Shown here one piece after another: positions 11,401 to 26,100 of a stretch of 64,000 bases of DNA (the first letter of the stretch is position 1; each line of letters starts with the position of its first letter). The stretch spans positions 91,001,474 through 91,065,473 of the forward strand of contig OV884011.1 in NCBI GenBank assembly GCA_930367205.1, in the 5' to 3' direction. Made by a program: the position numbers and the translations under genes. Under the pieces are notes generated by a model, which was not told the DNA's origin, did not search any database, and saw only the letters and a list, made by a program, of their open reading frames with translations. Source of the DNA: Acanthosoma haemorrhoidale. Lineage: Eukaryota > Arthropoda > Insecta > Hemiptera > Acanthosomatidae.

Positions 11401-14111
11401 AAAATCCAAAAAGGTCTGCTTATTTCTCATTTAAAAAATACAACTTTTATTTTAACCATTTTTAAAAATATTTTGTTCTTGAATCCTTCAATAAAACATA
11501 AACTTAATTTCAGATAAGCCAGCTAACAAGAGATCTAATGTTTTTACTAATATACTTCAGCCAATCCATTGTTACAATTCAGAAACTGTTCAAGCTCAAA
11601 TTCATCACAGGTAAATGTTTGGAAATAAGCTTAATAATTTCTAACTTTCTTTAGTTGTATCTTTTTGAAAAAAAGTGTTCCCTTATTTGCAGGCGATATG
11701 TTGATTCTTCACAATTCACTATCCTATTGAACAATATGAGGCTAATGGCTATAGTTGATTGGTGGGAATCAGTACGGGACTTCATTATGACTAAACCAGA
11801 TCACATTCCATCAGGTACAACATACCTTTCATAAGTTCAAAAATATTACATCCTGACTGATTATTAATTGAAAAGAAGCTGTAAATCTTCTTATAACCCA
11901 GCAAAGTTATTTATTGCTCTGTCACACACTGTCATGTGGATCTCTATGTCATCAACATTGTGGATAGGCAATACTTTTGATTTTTTTGTAAATCTTATTG
12001 TTAATCAATTAATTCATTTTTCACTGTGTTAGACTAAAAGTCCATCCACCATATTCCCTTTACATATTTATGAATGGTGCACAGCACCAAGTATTTGTGA
12101 GTTTGTAAATACTTATTAGGTAATTGTCAAAAAACTACTCGATGTTTTTGATCAAATATTCTTAATTTTGTATTTTTAACTATCTAAGTCAATGAAAATT
12201 GTCTTTTTAACAATTCAAAAAATGTAAATAGCTTACCAAAAAATAGTTGTTGAAATTGTCTCAAATACACTAACTCTAGTACTGTCTCCTAAAAATTACT
12301 TTTAGGAATATCTTTGAATTTATTTTTGCATTATTTTCTTCATTGTCTGTTTTAATCATGTGAAAAAAAAACCTGAACTCTAAATCTTAAATAGCTATTC
12401 ATGAAATAGCTATTGAATGAAAATCTTAAACAAACAAACTAACATAATATAAAATCACTTTGGTGAAGGGGAACAACCCAATTTTTACTAAAGGAAGTGG
12501 GTGTGGTAAGTGTCCAAAGATGAAAAAAACTGACACAACAGATAAAAAATTTACATCCCAAAGTTTTCAAGTTCCTTAGTGATTTCAAGAAAAGGCCAAT
12601 TGTAAATAGGAATATAGATATGAAGAGGTGGGAGAAGATAGGTTAGATAAAAAAGTAGATATAAAGGGAATGGGGCAGTCATCTCTGTGCAGAGAAAGAG
12701 ACAGAAGAAGATAAGTGACAATAGCCAGGCAGGGAAAGAACTCGGCTGGGGGCAACCGTTGCATTTTCCGTACATGAGGCTCACTAAGCTCCAAGCTTAA
12801 GACATTAACCAAAGGATCATGCCACCACTGTCAACTAAAGGACTTGCGACCAGCTTCTAAAAAAATATGAAGATTACTGGTCAGACTTTGTACTAACCTC
12901 CACTTAAGGGTGCCCAATTGTGAGCAAAACTATGATAAGACTCCATGTAGTCAAATAAGAGTTCAGGAGCATCTATTTAATGAAATATTATCAGCAAACC
13001 TTAGACAACTATTTCTAACTCCGCCTCTGAATCTTAAAGAATAATACTTGTATTAACTAAATCAGTAAACATCATATGTACTCTTTTAATTAACAACCTA
13101 TTCTCTGATCTATTCAACTTTCAGGAAAAATTCCTGCAGAACCAGTGCGAAGGGAAGGGATTGAACCTCACTTTACATCAGTCAGTAGATATAAAACTAT
13201 ACTTAATCAACTACCTTTAATATTACCCCTCTGTCGGACTCCTTCCAATGTTGGCGAAAGAATAACTAGGCACCAGGGAAACCTAAAGAGACTTGATATT
13301 GACTAGGGTTTGTGATGGAATAGCTCCCAAGATAAAGGACCGTACTGGAGATTGTGGAGCTCTTGCTCTATTTTGATGTTTTTTTCTTTGGCTAATAATT
13401 ATTAAATTACTTTCTTGAAAGTAATTGGAGGGTGTTAAAGTATTATTTTTTACAATTACATTTTTAATTAAAAATTTCAGGTTTTCAAAATAATTCACAA
13501 CATGGTTCAAGTCCAAAGGAAGAGTTACATGAACTGCCATTTGAATTAAAACTAAATATAACTGATTCTGAGATAGTTGTTGTTGAAGATTCTTCTCAGT
13601 GGGATACTAATGCTGTTATTCTTAAGGTAATATAATTTTCTCATGACCTAGTTCTCATATTTTATCAATAATTATTTACACTTATAATTTTTTTACAGAG
13701 TACAACAGTCATCAGGTACCATCCAATAGAAATTATGAAACCTATCTCATGCAATCTAAACCACTGTGAAATGTTTTCCTGCATTCTTGGCATGGAAGAT
13801 GAAACAGCCTTATCAATCATTGATCCAGTCACAATAAATATGGATATAATCAGAAAACAAGAGATGGACGGGAGAATTTTGAAAATTTTAAGGGTAACTG
13901 CAATAATTAGAAGCAATTTAATGAAAATTTCACCAATGGTTTGCTTTAGCTATATAAGTATTAATATTTTTTTAGGTTCATATGGCACAGTTAAACCTTA
14001 GACTTTCATATCATGATGTCAGAATGTTTAGCCAAATGTTGGAATCTCTGCCGCAACAAACTCAGTATGCAAGAAGCCAATTGTCAGAAGAACATCCTGC
14101 CAATTTTCGAT
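8485..14111 (+). CDS. Vps13D: VPS13D exons 1-8 of this window: late beta-groove (VPS13 mid) region
   Basis: Encodes about 419 residues before the UBA domain. Recognisable VPS13 features are KCHLKLQVERN followed by VPDITIHGTLST, the motif SEEILITDIR, the WWESVRDF segment and PFELKLNITDSEIVVVED. These repeat-like strands belong to the elongated hydrophobic groove along which VPS13 proteins carry lipids between membranes (family knowledge). The human UBA domain begins near residue 2,630, so roughly 2,200 residues should lie upstream of the window; the 8.5 kb before 8485 has no exon I can recognise. The 2.3-kb intron 9199-11513 holds a mariner element. Confidence 0.9.
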
Positions 14112-17100
14112 GTAAGTTTATTCATAGATAATTTTTAATTCATTTGTGGAGCTAGAGAAAATTATATCAGAATGCTTGATTTTCCTTTTTATATTTACCC
14201 TCTCTCCTTGACATTGTCGTCATGTTCTTTAATAAGTCATTTCTCCTTGTATAAATTAAAATAGAGAGGTCATTAAATCATAGGACCAAAGCAACAATTA
14301 ATGACCTAAATATTAAACTCGGATTGATTTTTTGGCCAGAAAACACAATTACTTTGAGGGAAAATATGACAATAAAGTGGGGAGATTATATTTTTTAGCC
14401 TACTGCACTCAAGGACTCACATAATAAACCATATAACCCCATAAAATATTATTATTGGGCTAAATTAAGAAATAAATTATTGAAAATTATCATCATGTTC
14501 TACAATCTCAAGGAAAACATACCCACTAATCTCCCTTCTTTTCCACTGAATTCAATAGCTGAATACAACTCTCCAAAACACTCACAGCTTCACTATGATA
14601 GTCCTTATAAAAGTTGAGCTCTTCTTATCAACTCTTAATCCACTCTATTTAGGATTCATTTATATCATCAAAGGGGAAAATAATCCTATTCAGAATTATC
14701 TTTGAGATGATTGCAGACACTGAATACATCCTTCACATTATTTTAAATTTGAATTAGAATTTATTGCAGCACACAGTCCTATGTGCAACCATTCCACTGG
14801 AAAACACATTAGAATGTATAAACTATGTACTGAGTTATAAATTATGTGATAACTCTCACATCAACATCAACATTAGGCAGTATTTGTAAGATTCGTTTTT
14901 GTGATCTATTACAGCTTCCAATCCTTGCCAGAAGGTTCAAGTTTCAAGTTTTGTCAAAAGAATATCAATATATAATATTGATGATATGCTATTGAAAATT
15001 TGCTAATAAAATTTATTAAATCCAATTTGTCCTCATAGTTTAAATATGATTGAGTTGTTTGACAGTTGTATGATAAAATTTATTGGCTTTGTTATATGAT
15101 AATTTTTGTGTACTATATTATATTGTTTTTATATTGCAGACCAGTTAGAAAAATTGAAAGCACTTGGCTTTCATGTTGTTGATTGCTCGAAGGCATTAGT
15201 TGAATGTAATGGCCAACTTAACGATGCAGCCCTTTGGTTGACACAAAATGCAATTCCTATTAGTTACCAACACAGTCTGGGTAGCAGCCCCAACCATCAT
15301 TTGGGGGATTCGATGCTCTCATTCAACACTGTCGAAGTTAGTAAATATATACTAATACTATTTTTTGTTATTTATTTAACTAGAAACAAAACATAATTTA
15401 AATTATTTTGAACCCAATTGAAGAGGCTCTACTTCCATTAGAGTACAGGTATTCTACCATTCAGGTACAGGGCCTGTCTGTCTGCTTTACGATATGGTAA
15501 TAAATATGGTGCAATCAATTGGAAATTTCAAAAGTATATTTCAAGTATGCTGATTAGTTTTTGGTTAAAATACAATATTGGGAAGTAAATAAAAAGAACA
15601 TTAAATTAAGAAATTAATTGAGATAAAAACTGCAGAGTATTTGAGTAAGTATCTCTCGATGTTCTTTCATTTTGTACATTTATTTTACTTAAATATTTAA
15701 AAATATTATTACATTCATTATTTTTAATGATATTGTAATTTTTTTTTTATTCTTTTACTTTAAATTTATTTTATTTACTATTTATTATTAGGTTCTATTA
15801 ACAAAAATAATTCTGGCAAAATTTAATTTTACAAACATAAAAAAATAAACTTATATTAATTATATAAATACTTGTCTATAAATTCGATTCCTTTTCTTCT
15901 TTAATTCTCTTCATTCTTTAAATAAAATTAATACTTCTTCTTTTTGTGCTATTTCTCTTCCGTTCTGCTTTAAGTCAATAACCACTAACCAACAAAGTTT
16001 TTAAGTTTTTCTTACTCACAATCTCAAGCTAATAATATGTATTACGGGCTGATCCCAAAACTAGAGAGTATAATGCTCTGTGTGTTTTCAATATCACAAC
16101 AACAACTATAAAAGTTTTTCCATGATCACTAGACCCAGACACCTATACACCTTTTGTTTTTGTTTTTTCACTCTCAATTGTTTTTGTTTGCCTTCTTTAT
16201 TCAAGGTTGGATTAAATATTTATATACAAACTCTAATATCACAACAATATATTATTATTTCATTTTATACACTTATTTTACTTAAATATTTAAAAATATA
16301 TAATTTAGTTCATAATTGAAAATGAAGTATAACAATTTTAGACATTGAATATAAGTTATCGTCTCCCAGCTGTAGACGATCAAAAAAGAGAGAATAAGAA
16401 TGGTTATAATACACACAGGTTCGATTGTTAACTGGCTTTATTATCTTCTCATCCTCTATCTATACACAGCCTTTGTTTACATTAGGCCCTGTGGTATTAG
16501 GCTTAACATTGTCTTGCCACTAGCCATAATGTATAGATTTTTTGACAAAAAAATCTTTCAAATAATTTAAAATATATATGGTATGGCTACTTACTGGTAT
16601 GACCAACTAATCATATTATAGTACATTTTTTAATTATTATTCTTTTTTTATTAGTTTCTGTTTTAAAGATTTAATAAATTAAAGCTACTGTATGGATCAT
16701 ATAAAGATATGTTATCGCTTGATGTTTAATAGGTTGAGACTGACAATGTGCTCCTCTTCATCATCGATGACTGCCAAGATGCTGATGTACCCCTTGCTGA
16801 AATCTCGTTATCCAAACTGGAAGTGAAACAGGACTTAGAAAAAAAATCAGGGGTATCACATGCTGTATTAGCAGTTCATTACTATAATAGATTCCTTTCT
16901 GGTTGGGAGCCTTTTGTTGAAAGTTGGAGGTAATTTAATTAATAAAATAATTTCTCTTGCCTCATTTGATTATTATTGATTGAATTTAAGATTTAAAACC
17001 TTGATTAACCTAAATGTAATTATTGGCCACATTTGGTTTTCAGTTGTAACTTATGCTGGGACCATTGCCTAAGTCATAAACTGACCAAGACTAGACTTGA

Positions 17101-20100
17101 ATTAACATTAGCATCTGCAGAGGTTCTAAATATGAATATTACGAGCTCCCTTGTTGAGCTGTACAAGAGCGTTAAAGAGATATGGACTCAAGATTATTAC
17201 AACCAAAAAGAAAGGTGTGTAGACTAAGTAGAATAAGGTTTTGCCAGAGTCCAGGGTTTGATGGAAGTTAGGCCACATTTGTATAAAAATAATTGTTAAT
17301 TATATAATTAAATATAGTTATGGTGCGGATTCCATTATTATTAATAATTAGTAGCCAAAGAAAAAATATACAGGCAGGGTCAGGAACCTCCTGTGATCAT
17401 CCCAATATCCACTCGTAGGCTTTACTAACTAAACTGGCTTGCAGGAGTGGATAACCTTCCAAATATGAATTATTTCACCAATCTCTCAATATAAGCGATA
17501 TCTTCATTCTTGAATGTGGATCTGTGAGGTGCATCTTCAAGAAGACGTCGTGGGGAGGCTTGCCAGGTGGAGTTAGCCCTAGGTCTTGGAGCCTACGTCT
17601 GAGTGTGAGAGAGACAGCTTCTTCTTAAGAATGAAGTGACTGTGAAGATAAGCAAAACCCCATGGGCTTTATGCTCATGTCTCCACTCAAAGATTTCATG
17701 TTTATTTTTTATTTATTTTAACTGTTTAATGGTTTCCTCACATCATTTGTTATTTTATTTGGTGTCCTCAAATTGGTTTATAACTATGCCTTTTAATGGT
17801 CCTATCCCTCTTTGTGGGGGAATTTTTCTAGTGGGCCCTCTCACTAATTGTTGTGCCTGCCTCAAAAACCCCTGTTTTAAAAGGTACAAGAGTGGGTAAT
17901 ACTCCAGCTCCGGTCAGGAAAAACTGTATTTTGTCTTTTATAATGGTCTGTATTCCTACACATTAGCTTCATCATATGATATTATTTATTTATTATTATT
18001 TTATTCCATCCTTCGTTTATATAATATCTCAAGAGATCGCATGTCCCAAGTTATTAATTACTTATTAATTGGCCAAACAAATTTATACTGGCAGGGTCAC
18101 ACTTGGGAACTTGGGACTTCCTCAATATCCCCTTGGGGAGATCTACCAACTTAGTTACCCTGCATGAGTGGACAAGTTTACCGAATTCTCTTTGGTCTGA
18201 ACTCTCGCAAAGACCAAGCAATATACCCAGTGTGCTTGATGGTTGACTGCGGGAGACACAATGTGACCCCTAATTTTACTTAAGTGTTTGCCTGTGCTAT
18301 AGCATCAACTGACAGTGAATTGTGCTGTATTTATAGTATTTATTCATATTGTCTTATATTTATGCTTAAAAATTGAATTGAAATGAGATTTTGAAATTAA
18401 ATTTTTAAAAAATATACATTTGACAAAAATAAATTTATTTAGTAAGTTGAAGCTTCATATCTCAGGCGGGCTCCTACATTCAAACTAAATAATTGAATAT
18501 AAAATAAATTATTCAAGTACATGAATAAATATGGAATAGTTACGCTATGGTTTACAGAATATATTTTCTCTCTTTGATTCCATGATTAAATAATTCATTT
18601 GCTGTGACTTCTAAGACCTTTTAAGTATTATCACCATTGTTTTCTTCTATTAAAAAACAATTTGGACTCTCTGCCTCTCTAAACTTCAAATTAATAATTG
18701 ACTGTGTATATCACCAATACTGATTATATTTATAATTAATAACTAACCATCATTTCTTTTTCCTTATAAATCACTACTGACAAGTCTCTTCACTATCGTC
18801 TGACTATTGACTATGCCTCAATGCCGCTGACCATCTCACTCTACTACTACATATTTAAATACAATAATAATTTTAATCTTGTCTTGTAGCCCATCTATAT
18901 TGCATTGCCATATTTGCTTGTGACCATATAGCCGTGAATGTAACCAATTTTAATGACTGGCCAGCCCTCAAAAACAGACAAGACAAGTACAATGTCAACC
19001 CCTATCTTAGATGTTAACTTTAATGGGCAGCACCTCCTTAAATGGCATAGGTTTAAATTACAATAATAGAAGACCATCTTGTTGATTTATTTTTCTTAAT
19101 TCGTAATAACCTTTCTTCTAAATGTTCATAATAAACAATTAGCCTTGCCAGCTCATAATCTGAAATTTTTTGTTCAAGCAGTCCACCTAAGTATCACCCA
19201 AACATCAAGTCTGTTCTCCCAATTAATAAATGGTTCTACTTCCTTACTCTTTTCTCCACAGGTCGGAGATTCCTTTGTCCTGTCTTTCCTGGGAAAGCCA
19301 TTTCGATAGGTAATGTGACTCAGTTGAACGGCAACACTTCCACTTTTCATTCCCTTATCTTCTAAAGTTACTCTTCTATTTTAATTATTAAGATAAGAAA
19401 TGATTCTAACCCGAGTTTGAATTAGTATATATGCTTACAATTAATTATGTTTTAGGTAAACATGATCCTATGAAATATCATTGAGTTTGAATTTTTGTCT
19501 AAGGATTTTCTTCTTTTTAATTTACCTATAATTGTTTTAGCCTTAGTAGAAACAACTCTGGTGATTTAAAAAATTCTATCTCTAGCCCTCTGGGATATAG
19601 AAGAAGATCACCTTTCGTGCCGTTTGCTTTGAAAAATGACACTGGTTCAAGGCTTTATTTTGCTCCAATCACGTCTAATATGGACAGGTTATTATTTGAT
19701 ATTCTTATTTCTCTATTTGTATATTCTAAATAGGATATTTTGACTGCTGTGTCATCTATTTTTCAGTTTGAACGGTCATCGCAATTACCGAATTTCAGAA
19801 GAAAACATGAGGTGGATCCTTGTAGAGCCCAACTCGACAGTCCCTTTTTCATTTACTGAAAGAGGTAATCAGATATAAATTTTTATGTGTCTGTATGAAT
19901 TATGAGATCAAGATTTTTTTTCTTATAATGGTTTATTTCAGGCAAAGTTAGACATCGGGATACTCATAAATATCAATCACATCAGATAAGGGTAAAGGTT
20001 GAAGGTTGGCAGTCAACTTCTCCAGTAACTGTGGACCGAGTGGGTGTTTATTTCCGCCAGGCACTTGCTGACACTAAAGAATTGGTAAATACCTGAAATA

Positions 20101-23100
20101 TATTATTAATTTATGTAATTAATTTATGCTGGTCTGGTGTTAAAATTATGTACTTGCCTCTGATTCTTCTCTAGTATTTACAAGCAAGAATGTAGTAGTG
20201 GGATGATGGTGAGGTGATGTAGTGGAAATTTGTCATAATATTTCTAGTTTTACTGATAAGGACAGGTTTTTTGAATTAATATTTTACAAGGAATTTTGAA
20301 CAGTTTGTTTTGTTCCTTGACAAGGTTAAGTGAACCATTACCAGCTCTTATAACCAAGAGAAGAATAAAGCCTTGGCAGGTAGAAGCTGACTAATTCGAC
20401 TAATTTGCTAAATAAGAGCTAAATAAATGCTGAGATGAATTTACTATTGCAATGTTGTAACATTATTTGCAACAGTACTAGAGCACAAATGTTATTGATC
20501 CATGACATAGATGACATAGAATCTCCTAACATACTTGCTTGAAATGAAATGAAAAAATAAACTTTATTCTAGGATTTGAGTCCCCTAGGAATGGCATAAA
20601 TTTATAGTGCAGCTGTAGGGCCATAATCTGGCCAATGAATTGATGAAATGAAAGACATCAAAATTATTAAATTAAAAGTACAATCATTTGAATGTTTTGT
20701 GCACTGAATACAATTTTAAAGGAATGCATATTCTAGTAATGAGGTAGCATTCAAGCTAGATAGTTTAGGAAGGGTTGAGAGTTAAGAAGTCAGGTTTTGA
20801 CAACTTTAAGCTTATATTAAAGGAATGACAAATAGCGGTACTGAGCCTCAAGATTTGGTGGCATGAATAAAAAAGGAGTGATCGAAGGAAGCAGACAGAT
20901 CTGTGGGCACAGTAGAAGAAATATCTAATATGTGAGATCTTGGTTGAGGATTTAAATTTAAGGAGTATATTTATGCATGATGGAGTTTCGGTGTTTTTTG
21001 GTTTGATATGGTTGAAAGGTCACATGAAAAGTATTTTCATCTTATCGTTGGGAATACTCATTTTAATTTTTAATAGGGATGCAAAATGTGAGTGATACGA
21101 AGATAAATAGGTTAAAGATGTTTAAAATGATTCATCTTGTGGGAGGTATTGCTAGTTCAGGTTAATTATGTAGAATTTATTGTTAGGTCATAGTTTGTTA
21201 CTGCTTACTAATTGTACCAATGTATTTTCTCTTTTATGCATGCATTGTAATGTTATTTTTAAGGAGTAATTTTAGAGAAGGATTATTTTATTTCATAAAA
21301 CATTAAATGATAATAAATAAATTATTAAAAGTTTAATTTCAAATAAGTGAATGTAAAAGCTAAAAGCTGGGAAGTTAATCAGTAATTGGAACAGTTGAGA
21401 GGAACACTGGGAATTTTGTTGTTTATAGATGCTTGAAAGGAGATGTTGTCAGTTGTTTAGAATTGCACAAGAAGAGAGGTGTTGAGTTTGAGTTAGTCAA
21501 AGATATTTGTCGTGAAAGCCCTCCTATTTTATTTCTTCCTATTACCTTGTATCATTCCATACCATCATATCACTTCATACATTATACATCAAATTTGCAT
21601 ATTGGAAGAATTGGCAGTAGGACATAAAGACAGCACTATATTTGGAGCATCAGGATTAACAAAACACAATACTTGGGCTGGAGCAAGACAAGTCGAGACG
21701 GAAAAATTGTGATGAACTTATAAACAGTATAAGTCTTATTTTTTATTTTTATTTATTTTATATAAATGTGTGGTTGTCAAGGGCCCTTCTGAGATATAAT
21801 AAATTATAAGTTTAATTTAATAAAATAGCAAAATATTACATACAGTATCTACAATGAAAAATTATTAACGAGTAACCGCTATTCCATGTCTTATTTTCTG
21901 TTTAGGCCTTAGATGTACCACAGGCCAGAATTGTCTTGGAGGTCACTCTTGAAGGTTCTGCAAGGAAACTTATCACTGTTAGATCTGCGCTTCAGATCAA
22001 TAACAAATTGGACCACATGGTTGAAATGAAGTTTAGCAATTCACATTTCCAAAAAACACGTATGTCATTATTCAAAAAATAATTTTTATTTAAATATATA
22101 TTCTAATGATTGTTTTATTATCTGATTAATTATTTATTGGAATTAGATTGATTTTAAGGTAGGAGTTTTTTTGTCTTAAACTTGAAAAATCTCAATATCT
22201 GCAGTTCCTGGTTATCTGCGGGACACTGAACTCCAATTACCATTGTGAATTGGGACCCCATTGTTCAACCTTAGTAAATAATATTTCTAGATAAACAGTT
22301 TATTGATTTTTATTTTATTCTATAACATGCTTTACCACTGGGATTAACACTAGGTTATTAATTTTATATTACTTTAAAAAAAAAGGAAAAATGGGACCAG
22401 AAGGTCGGATTAACCGGAGATAAACCTAATAAGGGTTGTACTTATTTGTTTGAAATTGAAAGCTTTTATTACTTGCTTTTTGCTTTACAAGATAATATAC
22501 AATTGAAATAAACAAAATAATATTTAACTTAAACAACTACATTGTCTTGAGACTGTCGGTGAAGTTGGCTAAACATTTTATATAATTTATTTATTCAGTT
22601 ATTTATTAATATTTTTATTTGTTTTAGATATTAAAGTATATATAATTAGATAATAGCTAACATAATTAGATATATAAAACATGTGTTTTCTTTTTTTACC
22701 ACCTTGATGAAAAAAAATATCAAAAACAATACAGAGTTGTACATGAAGTTTAAAACAATTTCACTTCACCAGACCAAGTTCCAAATAAAACTGAAAGGAT
22801 AGGAGAGGGTTTTAATTGAATTTTAGTTAATTGAGTATATTTTATAGTTAATTTAATAAATAATTTAAATCTTTCTAAAATTGTGTGCATAGGTAGTTTG
22901 TTTGGCAGAGAATTGTATGCATTATTTCTTCAAAGTTAATTTGTATGTTATAGTTCCATTGCATTTGACTGTTTGTGCTGGTGATGTTTTGTCTGTACCA
23001 TTGACTCACGCCATGGCAGTACTCACGGCCCGCCCTCTTCACTCGTCACAGAATTACAGTTTCTCAACAAAGCCGATCCAATGGCAGCATGTAACTGGTC

Positions 23101-26100
23101 CTGGACAAATCTTTTATGAAACTCGACAATGCAACACACATGCTATTGTTCCGTTCAGGTAAATGTTTAATAATATTTATTGAAAAACTATTGAAATTTG
23201 GTACTATTTGAACTTTCAGGAGCTCCTTCTTCAAAAGATAATGCATAACAAAGAATATGAAAATTTTAAAGCAATCTATGCAAAATAATACCCTCAACTA
23301 ATATTCCTCAATATTTGAAAGATCCCCCTAAGAATATGAAGAAAGGATGTGATTGTTAAATTTAAAGATAATAAGTATTTCTTTAAACTTAATTTTCACA
23401 ACTGTAAACAACAATGTAAAGCTTCTATAACCTCCCCTTATAACTCACCTGATGGTGAGCACAACTAACTAGTACCATCAAGATTTATAATGTACTCGAC
23501 CTTGTGTCTCTATAATTTTGTAAATTTATTTTTTAGATTTTGTACATCCATAAAGCGAGAAAATTATCCGGTCGAGCTTACACCACCTCTAGCTCCATTA
23601 CTGGCACAGGTTTGGCTACAGCCAGCTCATTATATCGTACTTGAGCCTCCTCTTACTATTATTAATCTTCTACCTTATGAGTTGTTCTATACGATTAAAG
23701 AATGTGGTAAAGGCAAAAACATTGTCAAACCTGGGCAACGTCACTCATCATGTCTGGTAAGTGCATTTTTGTTTCATATTGGTTAAAGTAAATTCTGCAT
23801 TTAGTTGCTTACACTTTTATTTTTCAGGTTGATCTAGAAAAATCAATAGAATTGGTGTTCAAGTTGGAAAACTTTCCTTTTGGTGGATCTCTACTAATCC
23901 CAGGCTTTACTAACGGTTTTTCTTCAAGAATTCGATTGCAAGATCAATCAGGGCGCAGACTCTATCTCCAAGCTACCATTAATTCTCATCCTGGAAATGT
24001 TGTTAAGGTTAATGCATGCCCTATTATTTATTTGCTTTATCCCCTCTACCCTGTTAGATGGTTTGTTAGAACTAAAATCATATTGTAATAGTAATGTCAG
24101 ACACACCTACCAGGGGAGGCCTCAGCTGCCTAGCCAGCATAATGGATGGTGAGATTAAAGAGAAAAGCGTTCGGTCTATGTCCTAGCTGGCTGCCTAGTC
24201 GGTAGCGAGCAGTTTGTTGACTGACTCCATATCAACAAAGAAGGTATGCCCTGAGACCGTGATCAGGAGAAGTAAAAGGAGAAGAGGTTTAAGCAGTTAG
24301 TGTGGTCTTGAAATGACCATGAATTTATACTTGGTGTCTAAGATGTAGGCGAAAACCGACTGGATCCCAAAGATGAATATGAACTGGAGAGAAACAGACT
24401 GGGCTGGGGGAGTTCCACTAGGATGTTGTCTATTTGAAAGGGATCGCTCCCTGCTAGTCTAATGGGCAGAAGAAGAGAATATCCACAGGGAGAACTGTGG
24501 AGGCCATCAGCGCAAAGATTAGATCTCACGGTTAAGGAAAGAGAGAATAATTGGTGTAAGTAGATAAAAAAGTCCTGGCTCAAGTATAGCAGAGAGTGCC
24601 AGAGCAGTATACAGTCCAAAGGTCCAAGAGAGAATGTTTAAAAAGGATTTTTGGCCATCTTATGTAGGTAAGTACCAACTTATGTGAGCCAATAAGGTTT
24701 AGCTGAAACCTGACAACATGGGCCAATCAGGTTCGCCCCCATGGTATTTTTAGTGGCTGCTTGTGAACTCTGTCTGTCATTACACTAGTGTTGGCTGATT
24801 CATTTATTATAAAAATATTTACAAAGGGAGCACTGTGGTACTCCTATGCTTATAGAGGGTCTTTCATTAAGCGCTTCCTATCTTTAAATTTAAAACAAAG
24901 TGTGTATGAGATATTATCAAAATTTTTTATTCGTTTGAAAGGCCTATCGATGCTATTATGTATGGAATATAACAATATGCAAATGTCCGCCACGGCTTCG
25001 CTGGGTGGCACGCATCCAAAACGTTCAATTTTCCATGACTCTGGCGCATAAATCAGGCTGATTTTGACCGATGGCATGGGTTATATTGGCTTTGAGGACC
25101 ACTGTGATTTGTGGCTTATTTGGATAGACCTGTGACTTAAGAAAACCCCACAAGAAAAAGTCTAACGGGTTCAAATCACACAATCTCGGTGTCCAGTTCA
25201 CATCACCTCCACGTGAGATGACACACTTCGTTGTCTATGGTCGTTTGCCTTCAGTTCCTGGGTCAGTTGAATTTTGTACAGATGCAGGTCCAAGTCACGA
25301 CGCAAAATTCCCCAAGTTGTGGTCTGTGAAAGACCGAGTTCTTGTGAGCGATGTGAAATCGACTGCCTCGGATTCTCCTGCACACTCTCACAGACAGCGG
25401 CGATGTTTTCGGCAGATCTTGTGTTTCGCCGACGTACGGTTGTTGGTTGATTGTTTACTGAACCAGTGGACTCAAATTTATCCACCACACTGCGAATAGT
25501 TCTCTCGGTAGGACGGTTATAGCGACCGCCGAACGTTGCCCGAACAGAACACCCATATTGATATAACAATTTTATCATTTGCACGTGTTGTTGAACACTA
25601 TATCCGTCCATGGTGATTTGGCAAAACAGACTGAATAAATTACAGCCAATTCGACAGATACGGCTTCAACAATATGGCCGCTATCAACTGTCAAAGTTCG
25701 GAAGTCCCTATTAGAAAACGCTTTATGATAAAATAATAATTTGGATATTCAGATCAGAAGGGAGGGAGGGTAGCTTCTCCGGGTGCTGGCAGCTGTAATA
25801 TTGTCATCTAGCCGCAGAGGTAATAATAAATATACACAAACACAATTAAACTGAAGTAATAAAGTGACACCCTAGAAAGGACTTTGTAATATAGCTTGTA
25901 AGTTTTCCTCCTGAATCACCAAGGACAAGTTTCCAAATAGGGTGTATTATAACTTCCATAGACATCCCATTAAGCTAATGCACAAACCCCATGGAAGTTC
26001 CTAAATAATATGTCCTACTACAGTACAGTGTGAGTGTTACTTGGCTTGTCACCTTCCTCTACCTCTTCCTTGGGCTTCTCCCCAGATAGCTTGGTGTAGC

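Noticed and set aside
13125..13184. A 60-nt phase-symmetric candidate exon of VPS13D (good acceptor TTTCAG at 13119-13124, donor TCA|GTAGAT)
   Set aside because: The donor is weak, the peptide has no VPS13 likeness, exon 11814 joins 13481 perfectly without it, and the complement contains a tRNA-like B box (GGTTCAATCCC), so it looks like a SINE fragment.
22902..22953. Upstream extension of VPS13D exon 17 (open frame from 22902, acceptor GTGCATAG at 22892)
   Set aside because: Only the acceptor at 22952-22953 joins exon 16 in phase with the conserved sequence and avoids an unmatched insertion.
25218..25499. 93-codon plus-strand frame inside transposon copy 1
   Set aside because: It is the antisense shadow of the HTH transposase frame.
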